This document shows, piece after piece, positions 16,148 to 25,410 of a stretch of DNA of 25,410 nucleotides. Numbering within the stretch: position 1 is the stretch's first letter; every line of letters starts with the position of its first letter. The notes under the pieces were generated by a model that was not told the DNA's origin, did no database searches, and was given only the letters and a program-made list of their open reading frames with translations. The translations under genes and the position numbers were made by a program. Source of the stretch: Gammaproteobacteria bacterium (GTDB lineage: Bacteria; Pseudomonadota; Gammaproteobacteria; Xanthomonadales; Xanthomonadaceae); NCBI GenBank assembly GCA_030431185.1, contig JAUIJO010000008.1, positions 1 through 25,410 on the forward strand, in the 5' to 3' direction.

Positions 16148-16540
16148 TTAGAGCGCGGCGTCCTTGAGCTTCTTCAGCGGGCGCACCTTGACCTTGACGG
16201 TGGCCGGCTTGGCGGCGAACACCTGCTCTTCCTTGGTGAAGGGATTGATGCCCTTGCGCTTCGGCTTGGCCGGCACCTTCACGACCGTGATCTTCAGCAG
16301 GCCCGGCAGGGTGAACGAACCCACGCCCTTCTTGCTGATCGAGCCGGCCACGGTGTTCTCCAGCGACGCCATCACGGCGCGCACGTCCTTGGCAGCCACG
16401 CCGGTGTTCTCGGCGATGTGCGCGACCAGGCCCGACTTGGTCAGGGCTTCCTTGATCGGCTTCGGCGCGGCCGGCTTGGCGGCGGCAGCCTTCGGTGCGG
16501 CTTTCTTTGCGGCTTTCTTTGCAACAGTCTTCTTGGCCAT
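16148..16540 (-). CDS. HU-family DNA-binding protein with Lys/Ala-rich N-terminal tail
   Basis: 130 aa against about 90 for standard HU. Residues 1-28 are a Lys/Ala/Pro tail (MAKKTVAKKAAKKAAPK...) like histone H1 tails. From about residue 29 the HU fold follows: helical dimerisation part (KEALTKSGLVAHIAENTG), GVGSFTLPG at 72-80, and the beta-arm with KGINPFTKEE, whose Pro (residue 100) is the usual DNA-intercalating residue. It should bend and compact DNA as a dimer. A GGGGA site 5 nt upstream of the ATG and a sigma-70-like promoter at 16597-16625 support the start. The same tailed architecture occurs in Xanthomonas HU proteins, to my recollection. Confidence 0.93.
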   Translation of the reverse strand: MAKKTVAKKAAKKAAPKAAAAKPAAPKPIKEALTKSGLVAHIAENTGVAAKDVRAVMASLENTVAGSISKKGVGSFTLPGLLKITVVKVPAKPKRKGINPFTKEEQVFAAKPATVKVKVRPLKKLKDAAL

Positions 16541-16596
16541 GCGTGTCCCCTGGTGGGTAATGGTGTTGGGTATGCCTGGAATCCCCCGGCAACCGG

Positions 16597-16625
16597 AATG
16601 TAGGGCAAGCCCGCCCCCACGCCAA
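16597..16625 (-). promoter_or_regulatory. Sigma-70-like promoter of the HU gene
   Basis: On the reverse strand TTGGCG (16620-16625) and TACATT (16597-16602) are separated by exactly 17 nt, each with 4 of 6 consensus bases. The predicted transcript starts near 16590, giving a leader of about 50 nt. The gap 16541-16691 also carries several T runs just after the uvrD stop, but no good uvrD terminator hairpin. Confidence 0.45.
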
Positions 16626-16691
16626 GCGGTGCAGGGGCAAAAAAGCCCGGAAACCGCCCGATAGACCGAAAAAAAGTGCAAAAACCCCGCT

Positions 16692-18869
<2,178 letters not shown>

Positions 18870-18917
18870 CGGCTCATTGTACGCTGCGGGCATGGACGCG
18901 CCGCTGCGACCGGTCGC

Positions 18918-19907
18918 ATGAATCGCCCGTGCACGCGCGGGCGGGCCTTCGGGCGGACTTGCCTGTCGATTTGCCTGTCGACCTGCCTTTTGGCCGTGTG
19001 CGCAGGCCCGGGCCCGGCCCGGGCCGGTGACGCCGCGCCCGTGGAGCGGGCGCCGATGGAGGCCGCCATGCTGGACCTGCCCGGGGGCGTGCTGCGGATC
19101 GAACTGCCCGACGCGCCGCCCGCGCGGCGGCGGATGCTGCAGGCGTGGATCGAGGAGGTCGCCGCGGGCATTCCGGCGACATTCGGCCGCTGGCCCCTGG
19201 CGCGCGCCTGGGTGCGTGTCGAGGAGGTCGACAGCCGCGACAGGAGCCCGGTGCCCTGGGGCCAGACGCAGCGCGGCGGGGCCTCGCCAGGGGTCCTGCT
19301 CTACGTGCGACGCGACGCGGGACCGGCCGGCCTGCGCGCCGACTGGACCGCCACCCATGAGTTCGCGCACCTGTTCCACCCCTACCTCGGTCGCGACGGT
19401 CGCTGGCTGGCCGAGGGGCTGGCGAGCTACTACCAGAACGTGGTCCGCGCCCGTGCCGGCATGCTCGACCCGCGCGGGGCATGGCGTGAACTGGATGCCG
19501 GCTTCCGCCGCGGCGAGCGCGACACCGGCGGCGGTCCGCTGGCGTCGGCCGGTCGCGGGGAAACCATGCGCGTCTACTGGGCCGGCGCGGCCTTCTGGCT
19601 GGAAGCCGACCTCGCCCTGCGCAGGCACGGGCAAGACCTCGAAGGCGTGCTGGCCGCCCATGCCGCGTGCTGCCTGGCGACGGCCCGCGCGCGCGACCCC
19701 GCGGCCTTCATCGAAGCGCTCGATCGCGTCGCCGGCACTTCGCTGCTGGCGCCTCTGTACCGGCGCCATGCCGCCGCGCGCGCGTTCCCCTCACTGGCCG
19801 GCAGCTACGCCACCCTGGGCCTGCGCCGCGACGGGGATGCCCTGGTCTTCGAGCCGGCCGGCCGCGAAGCGCGGGCGGCGATCATGGGGGGCGACGCGGC
19901 CCACTGA
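18918..19907 (+). CDS. Putative secreted gluzincin-type metallopeptidase (peptidase MA-like)
   Basis: 329 aa. The N-terminus MNRPCTRGRAFGRTCLSICL carries a Cys-rich hydrophobic core ending ARA at residue 36, a plausible signal peptide. HEFAH at 147-151 gives H147, E148 and H151, and E166 in WLAEGLASYY is a likely third ligand, 14 residues after the motif; this is the pattern of peptidase-MA-like gluzincins. It is therefore probably an exported zinc peptidase, although the substrate is unknown. No Shine-Dalgarno is clear, so the start rests on the signal peptide. It is divergent from uvrD, and its 3' end lies 28 bp from the convergent YqhA gene, with no terminator visible between them. A two-copy 12-bp tandem repeat lies inside the signal peptide. 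Confidence 0.75.
   Translation: MNRPCTRGRAFGRTCLSICLSTCLLAVCAGPGPARAGDAAPVERAPMEAAMLDLPGGVLRIELPDAPPARRRMLQAWIEEVAAGIPATFGRWPLARAWVRVEEVDSRDRSPVPWGQTQRGGASPGVLLYVRRDAGPAGLRADWTATHEFAHLFHPYLGRDGRWLAEGLASYYQNVVRARAGMLDPRGAWRELDAGFRRGERDTGGGPLASAGRGETMRVYWAGAAFWLEADLALRRHGQDLEGVLAAHAACCLATARARDPAAFIEALDRVAGTSLLAPLYRRHAAARAFPSLAGSYATLGLRRDGDALVFEPAGREARAAIMGGDAAH
18959..18981 (+). repeat. 12-bp tandem repeat in a signal peptide
   Basis: TTGCCTGTCGA occurs at 18959-18969 and again at 18971-18981 (period 12), with a partial third unit. It encodes the repeated tetrapeptide-like CLSI / CLST / CLLA. Because the unit is a multiple of three, length changes would keep the frame. Confidence 0.6.
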
Positions 19908-19935
19908 GGGGACCGCCGTCGCCGCCCGATGTCAG

Positions 19936-20505
19936 TCAGTGCGCCGCGGCCTTGCCGGGCCGGGGGACCTGGGCCATCAGGCGGTCGGTGTAGGCGATGC
20001 CGATCGCCGACAGGATGAACACGCAGTGGATGATCGTCTGCCACATCACGCCCTCGCTGGTGTAGGTCGCGCCTTCGCCGCCGAGGTTGCCGATGGCGAT
20101 GAAGGTCTTCAGCAGGTGGATCGAGGAGATGCCGATGATCGCCATCGCCAGCTTCACCTTGAGCACGCTGGCGTTGACGTGGCTCAGCCACTCGGGCTGG
20201 TCGGGATGGCCCTGCAGGTTGAGGCGCGAGACGAAGGTCTCGTAGCCGCCGACGATCACCATCACCAGCAGGTTCGAGATCATCACGACGTCGATCAGGC
20301 CCAGCACCAGCAGCATGATGTCCTGCTCGCTGAAGCCGGCCGCGCCATGGATCAGGTGCCACAGCTCCTTCATGAAGAGGAACACGTAGACGCCCTGCGC
20401 CACGATGAGGCCCAGGTACAGGGGCAGCTGCAGCCAGCGCGAGCTGAAGATCAGGTAGGGCAGGGGGCCAAGGCGCGGTGTCGGCGGCGTGGGCGAGGTC
20501 GACAT
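19936..20505 (-). CDS. YqhA family (UPF0114) inner-membrane protein
   Basis: 189 aa. Three or four hydrophobic segments are visible: about residues 23-45 (WLQLPLYLGLIVAQGVYVFLF), 60-85 (LLVLGLIDVVMISNLLVMVIVGG), 115-135 and 155-175. The soluble loop contains GYETFVSRL and PEWLSHVN, which, with LPYLIFSSRWLQLPLYLGL, are diagnostic of the YqhA/TIGR00645 family. The biochemical role is unknown. The start at the MSTSPTPP ATG is preferred: GGAAG lies about 8-10 nt upstream, whereas a 7-codon extension would require TTG. It is divergent from the GST gene across 153 bp. Confidence 0.9.
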   Translation of the reverse strand: MSTSPTPPTPRLGPLPYLIFSSRWLQLPLYLGLIVAQGVYVFLFMKELWHLIHGAAGFSEQDIMLLVLGLIDVVMISNLLVMVIVGGYETFVSRLNLQGHPDQPEWLSHVNASVLKVKLAMAIIGISSIHLLKTFIAIGNLGGEGATYTSEGVMWQTIIHCVFILSAIGIAYTDRLMAQVPRPGKAAAH

Positions 20506-20658
20506 GGGCTTCACTTCCAGAGGCAATCGCGCAGGTTAGCCAGCCGCCCGCGGCCGCTCAAGTACCGCGATGGGCGACTGGCCGCGCCCGGCGGCCGGTC
20601 GAGCGCCTCGCGGCCAGCGCGTACACTGGCCTTCCCCCACGTCCCGGGAGTGCGTCGC

Positions 20659-21354
20659 ATGATCGACCTGCATTACTGGCCGACCCCCAATGGCCACAAG
20701 ATCACCCTGTTCCTCGAGGAGGCCGGCCTGGAATACCGCGTCCATCCGGTCGACATCGGCGCGGGCGACCAGTTCAAGCCGGAATTCCTCGCGATCTCGC
20801 CGAACAACAAGATGCCGGCGATCGTCGACGACGCGCCCGCAGACGGGGGGCCGCCGATCAGCGTGTTCGAATCCGGCGCGATCCTGCTGTACCTGGCCAA
20901 CAAGACCGGCTGCTTCTTTCCCGAGGACCTGCGCGGCCGCATCGAGGTCAGCCAGTGGCTGAACTGGCAGATGGCCGGCCTCGGGCCGATGACCGGGCAG
21001 TACGGCCATTTCCACGTCTACGCCCCCGAGTCGATCCCCTACGCGAAGGACCGCTATGCCCGCGAGGCGGCGCGCCTGCTCGGCGTGCTCGACAAGCGCC
21101 TGGCCGATCGCGAGTTCATCGCCGGCCCCCACTACAGCATCGCCGACATGGCCTGCTATCCGTGGATCGACCCCTATGCGAAGGCGCCGATGGACCTCTC
21201 GGGATTCGCCCACCTGCGCCGCTGGCGCGCCGCGATCGCCGAACGGCCCGCGACCGTCCGCGCCTACGCCGTGGCCGACCAGCACCGGGTGCAGCGGGAG
21301 ATGACCGAGGAGATGCGTCGCAACCTCTTCGGCACCCCGTCCGGCGCCGCCTGA
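20659..21354 (+). CDS. yfcG: YfcG-like (Nu-class) glutathione S-transferase / disulfide reductase
   Basis: 231 aa, two-domain GST length. It begins MIDLHYWPTPNGHKITLF, very close to what I recall of E. coli YfcG, whose Thr9 and Asn11 contact the glutathione pair; both residues are conserved here (T9, N11). The thioredoxin-like domain continues with SPNNKMPAIVD and the glutathione-binding FESGAILLYLA; the all-helical domain follows from about residue 95 with ISVSQW-like and GPHYSIADMACYPW elements. YfcG-type proteins use two GSH or GSSG to reduce disulfides in the cytosol. GGGAG (20646-20650) is 8 nt before the ATG. It is on the same strand as the peptidases downstream, but 61 bp and a possible promoter intervene. 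Confidence 0.9.
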   Translation: MIDLHYWPTPNGHKITLFLEEAGLEYRVHPVDIGAGDQFKPEFLAISPNNKMPAIVDDAPADGGPPISVFESGAILLYLANKTGCFFPEDLRGRIEVSQWLNWQMAGLGPMTGQYGHFHVYAPESIPYAKDRYAREAARLLGVLDKRLADREFIAGPHYSIADMACYPWIDPYAKAPMDLSGFAHLRRWRAAIAERPATVRAYAVADQHRVQREMTEEMRRNLFGTPSGAA

Positions 21355-21390
21355 GCGGGGCCCGTCACGCCTCGCCGATCACCCGACCCG

Positions 21391-21396
21391 TATAAG
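21391..21396 (+). promoter_or_regulatory. Possible -10 box just before the DPP IV gene
   Basis: TATAAG lies 19 nt before the DPP IV ATG and stands out from GC-rich surroundings. It would give a leader of only about 13 nt, and no Shine-Dalgarno is visible between it and the start codon. No good -35 is present. Confidence 0.3.
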
Positions 21397-21415
21397 ACGA
21401 CCCCAACGACACGAC

Positions 21416-23668
21416 ATGAAGATAACGCTCGCGCGCTGCCTGCTTGCCATGACCCTGACCGCATCCGTTCCCCTCGCCACCGCCCAGGACGGGCCCGACC
21501 GATCGCATGGACTGACCCTGGAAGCCCTGGCGGGCGACGCGCCGCTGTCGGGGCCGAGCCTGACCAGGCCGAAGATCGCACCGGACGGCTCGAAGGTGAC
21601 CTTCCTGCGCGGCAAGGCCGACGACCGCAACCGGCTCGACCTGTGGGCCTACGACGTCGCCAGCGGCCGCACCGAGCGCCTGGTCGACGCCGACGACGTG
21701 CTGCCGCCGGACCAGGAAGTGCTCAGCGACGAGGAGAAGGCCCGGCGCGAACGCCAGCGCATCGCCGGCCTGACCGGCATCGTCGACTACCAGTGGTCGC
21801 CCGACGGCCGCCAGCTGCTGTTTCCCCTCGGCGGCGAGCTGTACCTGTACGACCTCGACAAGAGCGGCGCGGCGGCCGTGCGCAAGCTCACCGATGGCGA
21901 AGGCTTCGCCACCGATCCCAAGCTGTCGCCGAAGGGCGGCTTCGTCAGTTTCATCCGCGACCGCAACCTGTGGGTCATCGACCTGGCCACCGGCAAGCCG
22001 GCCCAGCTCACCCGCGACGGCAGCGACGTGATCGGCAACGGCGTCGCCGAGTTCGTCGCCGACGAGGAGATGTCGCGCCATACCGGCTACTGGTGGGCGC
22101 CCGACGACTCCGCCATCGCCTTCGCCCGGATCGACGAGTCGCCGGTGCCGGTGCAGAAGCGCTACGAGGTCTACCCTGATCGCACCGAGGTCGTCGAGCA
22201 GCGCTATCCCGCCGCCGGCGACGACAACGTCAAGGTTCAGCTGGCGGTGGTCGCGCCCAAGGCCGGGGTCGCCCCGCGCTGGATCGACTTGGGCAGCGAG
22301 GAGGACATCTACCTGGCCCGGGTGGACTGGCGCGACGCCCGCCACCTCACCTTCCAGCGCCAGTCGCGCGACCAGAAGACGCTCGAACTGGTCGAGACCG
22401 ACCTCAACAGCGGCCGCCAGCAAGTGCTGGTCACCGAAACCTCCAGGACCTGGGTCCCGCTGCACGACAACCTGCGTTTCCTCGACGACGGCCGCCTGCT
22501 GTGGTCCAGCGAACGCAGCGGTTTCGAACACCTCTACGTGATCGACGCCGACGGCAAGAGCACCGCGCTGACCCGCGGCGACTGGCCGGTCGACAGCGTG
22601 CTCGCGGTCGACGAGGATGCCCGGCAGGTCTACTTCTCCGCCGGCAAGGACTCCCCGCTGGAAAGCGCGGTCTATCGCGTGCCCCTGGCCGGTGGCGCGA
22701 TCGAACGGCTGTCCTCGGTGGACGGCATGCACTCGGCGACCTTCGCCCGGAATGCCAGCGTCTACGTGGACAACTGGTCCAACCCGGCCACGCCGCCGCA
22801 ACTGACCCTGTTCCGCAACGACGGCACCCGCATCGCCGACCTCGTCGAGAACGACCTCGACGACGCCGACCATCCCTACGCGCCCTATCGCGCGGCGCAC
22901 CGCCCGATCGAGTACGGCACGCTCACCGCCGCCGACGGCGAGACCCGGCTGCACTACAGCGTGCTCAAGCCCACCGGCTTCGACCCGTCCCACCGCTACC
23001 CCGTCGTGGTGTACGTGTACGGCGGCCCCGCCGCGCAGACCGTCAAGCAGGCATGGGCGCCCGACTTCAACCAGTACCTGGCCCAGCACGGCTACGTGGT
23101 GTTCTCGCTGGACAACCGCGGCACGCCGCGCCGAGGCGAAGCCTTCGGTGGCGCACTGTACGGCCGCCAGGGCACGGTCGAGGTGGCCGACCAGCTCAAG
23201 GGCGTGGAGTGGCTGAAGTCGCAGCCCTGGGTCGACGGCGACCATATCGGCGTCTACGGCTGGTCGAACGGCGGCTACATGACGCTCATGCTGCTGGCCA
23301 AGGCCTCCGACCAGTACGCCTGCGGCGTCGCCGGCGCGCCGGTCACCGACTGGGGGCTGTACGACACCCATTACACCGAGCGCTACATGAACCTGCCCGC
23401 CGCCAATCCGGACGGCTACCGCGAGGCCCGCGTGGTCGAGCACATCGACGGCCTGACCTCGCCCCTGCTGCTGATCCATGGCATGGCCGACGACAACGTC
23501 CTGTTCTCCAACTCGACCGCGCTCATGAGCGCGTTGCAGAAGCGCGGACAGCCCTTCGAACTGATGACCTACCCCGGGGCCAAGCATGGCCTCAAGGGCG
23601 CCGACCTGCTGCACCGCCTTCGCATCACCGAAGACTTCTTCGCGCGTTGCCTGAAGCCCGCGCCCTGA
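21416..23668 (+). CDS. Dipeptidyl peptidase IV (S9 family)
   Basis: 750 aa, the normal DPP IV length. A signal peptide (MKITLARCLLAMTLTASVPLATA, cleaved after about residue 23) sends it to the periplasm. Residues 30-480 form the beta-propeller (DPP IV N-terminal domain), including the E217-E218 pair in ADEEMSRH that binds the substrate's free N-terminus. The alpha/beta-hydrolase domain holds the triad S617 (GWSNGG), D692 (HGMADDN) and H724 (GAKHG). It releases Xaa-Pro dipeptides from peptide N-termini. The GWSNGG variant (human enzyme: GWSYGG) matches my memory of the Stenotrophomonas maltophilia enzyme. The gene is followed after 78 bp by another secreted putative peptidase, consistent with a peptide-utilisation role. 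The start has no clear ribosome site. Confidence 0.95.
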   Translation: MKITLARCLLAMTLTASVPLATAQDGPDRSHGLTLEALAGDAPLSGPSLTRPKIAPDGSKVTFLRGKADDRNRLDLWAYDVASGRTERLVDADDVLPPDQEVLSDEEKARRERQRIAGLTGIVDYQWSPDGRQLLFPLGGELYLYDLDKSGAAAVRKLTDGEGFATDPKLSPKGGFVSFIRDRNLWVIDLATGKPAQLTRDGSDVIGNGVAEFVADEEMSRHTGYWWAPDDSAIAFARIDESPVPVQKRYEVYPDRTEVVEQRYPAAGDDNVKVQLAVVAPKAGVAPRWIDLGSEEDIYLARVDWRDARHLTFQRQSRDQKTLELVETDLNSGRQQVLVTETSRTWVPLHDNLRFLDDGRLLWSSERSGFEHLYVIDADGKSTALTRGDWPVDSVLAVDEDARQVYFSAGKDSPLESAVYRVPLAGGAIERLSSVDGMHSATFARNASVYVDNWSNPATPPQLTLFRNDGTRIADLVENDLDDADHPYAPYRAAHRPIEYGTLTAADGETRLHYSVLKPTGFDPSHRYPVVVYVYGGPAAQTVKQAWAPDFNQYLAQHGYVVFSLDNRGTPRRGEAFGGALYGRQGTVEVADQLKGVEWLKSQPWVDGDHIGVYGWSNGGYMTLMLLAKASDQYACGVAGAPVTDWGLYDTHYTERYMNLPAANPDGYREARVVEHIDGLTSPLLLIHGMADDNVLFSNSTALMSALQKRGQPFELMTYPGAKHGLKGADLLHRLRITEDFFARCLKPAP

Positions 23669-23746
23669 GCCGGGCGTGACCTTCGGCGCATGGCCGGGAG
23701 GCGCGCGTCGGACATGCTGCCTCCTCTCCAGTCCCCGGGAACTTCC

Positions 23747-25410
23747 ATGACCAGACCGCTCGTCCTCGCCATCGTCCTCGCGCTGGCCGTTCCCGCACCG
23801 GCGCTTGCCGCGCAGGCCGCGACCGATACCCGGCCCGCGTCCAGTCCCGACTGGGTCGAACGCAGCAACGAACTGGCGCAGGTGCTGGTCAAGGCGCAGG
23901 CGGAATTCTCGCCCGAGGGCTTCTCGTTCCTCGGCATCCCCGGCTACGACGACAAGGTGTCCGACTTCGGGCCCGATGCCGGCGAACGCGGCCGCAAGGC
24001 CACCGCCGACGCGCGCGACATCCTCGAGGCCCGGCTCGCGACCGAGCGCGACCCGCGTGTCCGCCAGGACCTCGAGCTGCTGATCGCGTCGGCCAACGAC
24101 AGCATCAAGAGTTCGGAAACCTACGAACGCCTCACGCTGCCCTGGGTCGACACCCCGCGCGTGGTGTTCAGCGGCATCCAGTCCCTCCTGTCTGACCAGG
24201 TCCAGCCCGAACGGCGCGCGCATGCGGTCGACCGCCTGAAGGCCTACGTCGGCATGGCCCCCGGCAGCACGCCGATCACCGAACAGGCGATGGCCCGTTA
24301 CGGCGAGCGCGCCGGCGATGCGTCGCTGCTGCGCCCGACGCGGCTGGAAGTCGAACAGGCGCTGGGCAATGTCGACACCTATGTCGAGGGCATCCGCCAG
24401 CTGTTCGCCAAGTACGAGGTCGATGGCGCCGACGCGGCGCTGGATGCGATGGACGCCCAGCTGCATGCCTACGCCGACTGGGCGCGCGGCACGGTGCTGC
24501 CGGGCGCACGCACCGACACCGTGCTGCCGCCGGAGCTCTACGCGCTGTCGCTGAAGGAGGTCGGTATCGACGTCGATCCGCAGGTGCTCATCCAGCGCGC
24601 GCAGCTCGAGTTCATGGAGACCCGCGCGGCGATGCAGGCGCTTGCGCCGCGCGTCGTGGCGGAGAAGGGGCTGCGGGTGAAGGACCCCAACGACTACGTC
24701 GAAGTGATCCAGGCGCTGAAACGGGACACCATCCCCAACGACGAGCTCGAGGCGCGCTATCGCGCCGTGATCGACCGGATCGACCCGATCATCCGCAGCG
24801 AACGCATCGTCGACGTGCCCAACCGCCCGATGGTCATGCGACTGGGCACCGCCGCCGAGTCCGCCGCGCAACCGGCGCCGCATTTCCAGCCCGCCCCCCT
24901 CGTCGGCAACACCGGCCAGCAGGGCCAGTTCGTGCTGCCGGTGACGGTGCCGACCGCGGACGGCAAGGGGTTGTCCTACGATGACTTCAACTTCGACGCG
25001 GTGCGGTGGACCCTCTCGGCGCATGAAGGCCGGCCGGGGCACGAGCTGCAGTTCACGGCGATGGTCGAGCGCGGGGTGTCGCTGGCGCGCACCATGTTCG
25101 CGTTCAACTCGGTCAACGTGGAGGGCTGGGCCCTGTACGCCGAGGCCGAGATGGTGCCGTACGAGCCGGTGGACGGCCAGCTGATCGCGCTGCAGTTCCG
25201 CTTGCTGCGCGCCGCCCGCGCGATCCTCGACCCGATGCTCAACCTGGGCCTGACCGACCGCGAGAGCGCCGGCAGGGTCCTGCGGGAGAAGGTCGGCATG
25301 TCCGAGGCGATGACCAAGCAGGAACTGGACCGCTACACCTTCAACGCGCCCGGCCAGGCCGGCGCCTACTTCCACGGCTACAGCCGCATCCTCGAGCTGC
25401 GCATGGCCAC
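23747..25410 (+). CDS. Secreted DUF885-family putative metallopeptidase (3' end beyond window)
   Basis: 554 codons are visible; the gene runs off the right edge. The signal peptide MTRPLVLAIVLALAVPAPALA is cleaved near residue 21. The body is largely helical, and the family motif HEGRPGHELQ at 426-435 (H426, E427, H432, an HExxxxH arrangement) is followed by VEGWALYAE with E459, the likely zinc ligands and catalytic Glu of DUF885 proteins. They resemble M32/gluzincin peptidases in fold; a few are reported hydrolases, but the substrate is mostly unknown. The ATG is supported by GGGA 6-7 nt upstream. With DPP IV immediately upstream on the same strand (78 bp), it may be cotranscribed. Family members are about 580-620 aa, so roughly 30-60 residues are missing. 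Confidence 0.9.
   Translation, partial: MTRPLVLAIVLALAVPAPALAAQAATDTRPASSPDWVERSNELAQVLVKAQAEFSPEGFSFLGIPGYDDKVSDFGPDAGERGRKATADARDILEARLATERDPRVRQDLELLIASANDSIKSSETYERLTLPWVDTPRVVFSGIQSLLSDQVQPERRAHAVDRLKAYVGMAPGSTPITEQAMARYGERAGDASLLRPTRLEVEQALGNVDTYVEGIRQLFAKYEVDGADAALDAMDAQLHAYADWARGTVLPGARTDTVLPPELYALSLKEVGIDVDPQVLIQRAQLEFMETRAAMQALAPRVVAEKGLRVKDPNDYVEVIQALKRDTIPNDELEARYRAVIDRIDPIIRSERIVDVPNRPMVMRLGTAAESAAQPAPHFQPAPLVGNTGQQGQFVLPVTVPTADGKGLSYDDFNFDAVRWTLSAHEGRPGHELQFTAMVERGVSLARTMFAFNSVNVEGWALYAEAEMVPYEPVDGQLIALQFRLLRAARAILDPMLNLGLTDRESAGRVLREKVGMSEAMTKQELDRYTFNAPGQAGAYFHGYSRILELRMA

Noticed and set aside
16633..16650. GGGC AAAAAA GCCC considered as the uvrD terminator
   Set aside because: A 4-bp stem with the A/T run in the loop, not after the stem, does not fit an intrinsic terminator.
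21365..25375. Open frame of about 1340 codons on the minus strand opposite DPP IV and DUF885
   Set aside because: It is the complementary shadow of two confidently recognised genes; the composition and lack of any motif fit a GC-rich artefact.

Overview
The window is GC-rich chromosomal DNA from a gammaproteobacterium, most probably Xanthomonadaceae (Lysobacter, Luteimonas or Stenotrophomonas-like). The basis is a set of lineage-typical genes: the start of an OleA-type thiolase, an Ax21-family outer-membrane protein, a dipeptidyl peptidase IV with the GWSNGG nucleophile motif that I recall from Stenotrophomonas maltophilia, and an HU protein with a Lys/Ala-rich N-terminal tail. No rRNA, tRNA, CRISPR array, phage or plasmid gene was seen.

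Layout. 1-3739 (minus strand): the 5' end of oleA, a DUF4156-type lipoprotein, and a large secreted M16 metallopeptidase. 3945-5232 (plus): a C-factor-like short-chain dehydrogenase and the tRNA wobble methyltransferase trmL. 5415-9539 (plus): a tight three-gene unit of a coiled-coil OprP/DcaP-like porin, a lipid-anchored amidohydrolase and an OprD-like porin, which looks like an uptake and processing module for an unknown small organic substrate. 9644-10856: a complete IS3-family element flanked by a 4-bp target duplication, whose transposase frame has lost its in-element stop. 10857-12457: a repeat-rich stretch holding the Ax21-family gene and its terminator. 12456-12581 (minus): a strong candidate small RNA with C-rich loops downstream of polA, resembling what is known of Xanthomonas sX13. 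12746-15535 (minus): polA with all three activities apparently intact. 15757-16540: a DUF2782 lipoprotein and an HU gene converging on a perfect 15-bp bidirectional terminator. 16692-18869 (minus): uvrD. 18918-19907 (plus): a secreted gluzincin-like putative metallopeptidase. 19936-20505 (minus): a YqhA-family membrane protein. 20659-25410 (plus): a YfcG-like glutathione transferase, DPP IV, and a secreted DUF885 protein cut by the window end.

Taken together, the window mixes housekeeping genes (polA, uvrD, trmL, HU) with an exported proteolytic set (M16, gluzincin, DPP IV, DUF885), as expected of a protein- and peptide-degrading free-living bacterium. The accessory part is 5.2-12.5 kb. The items most worth attention are the C-rich RNA beside polA and the porin / amidohydrolase-lipoprotein / porin operon.
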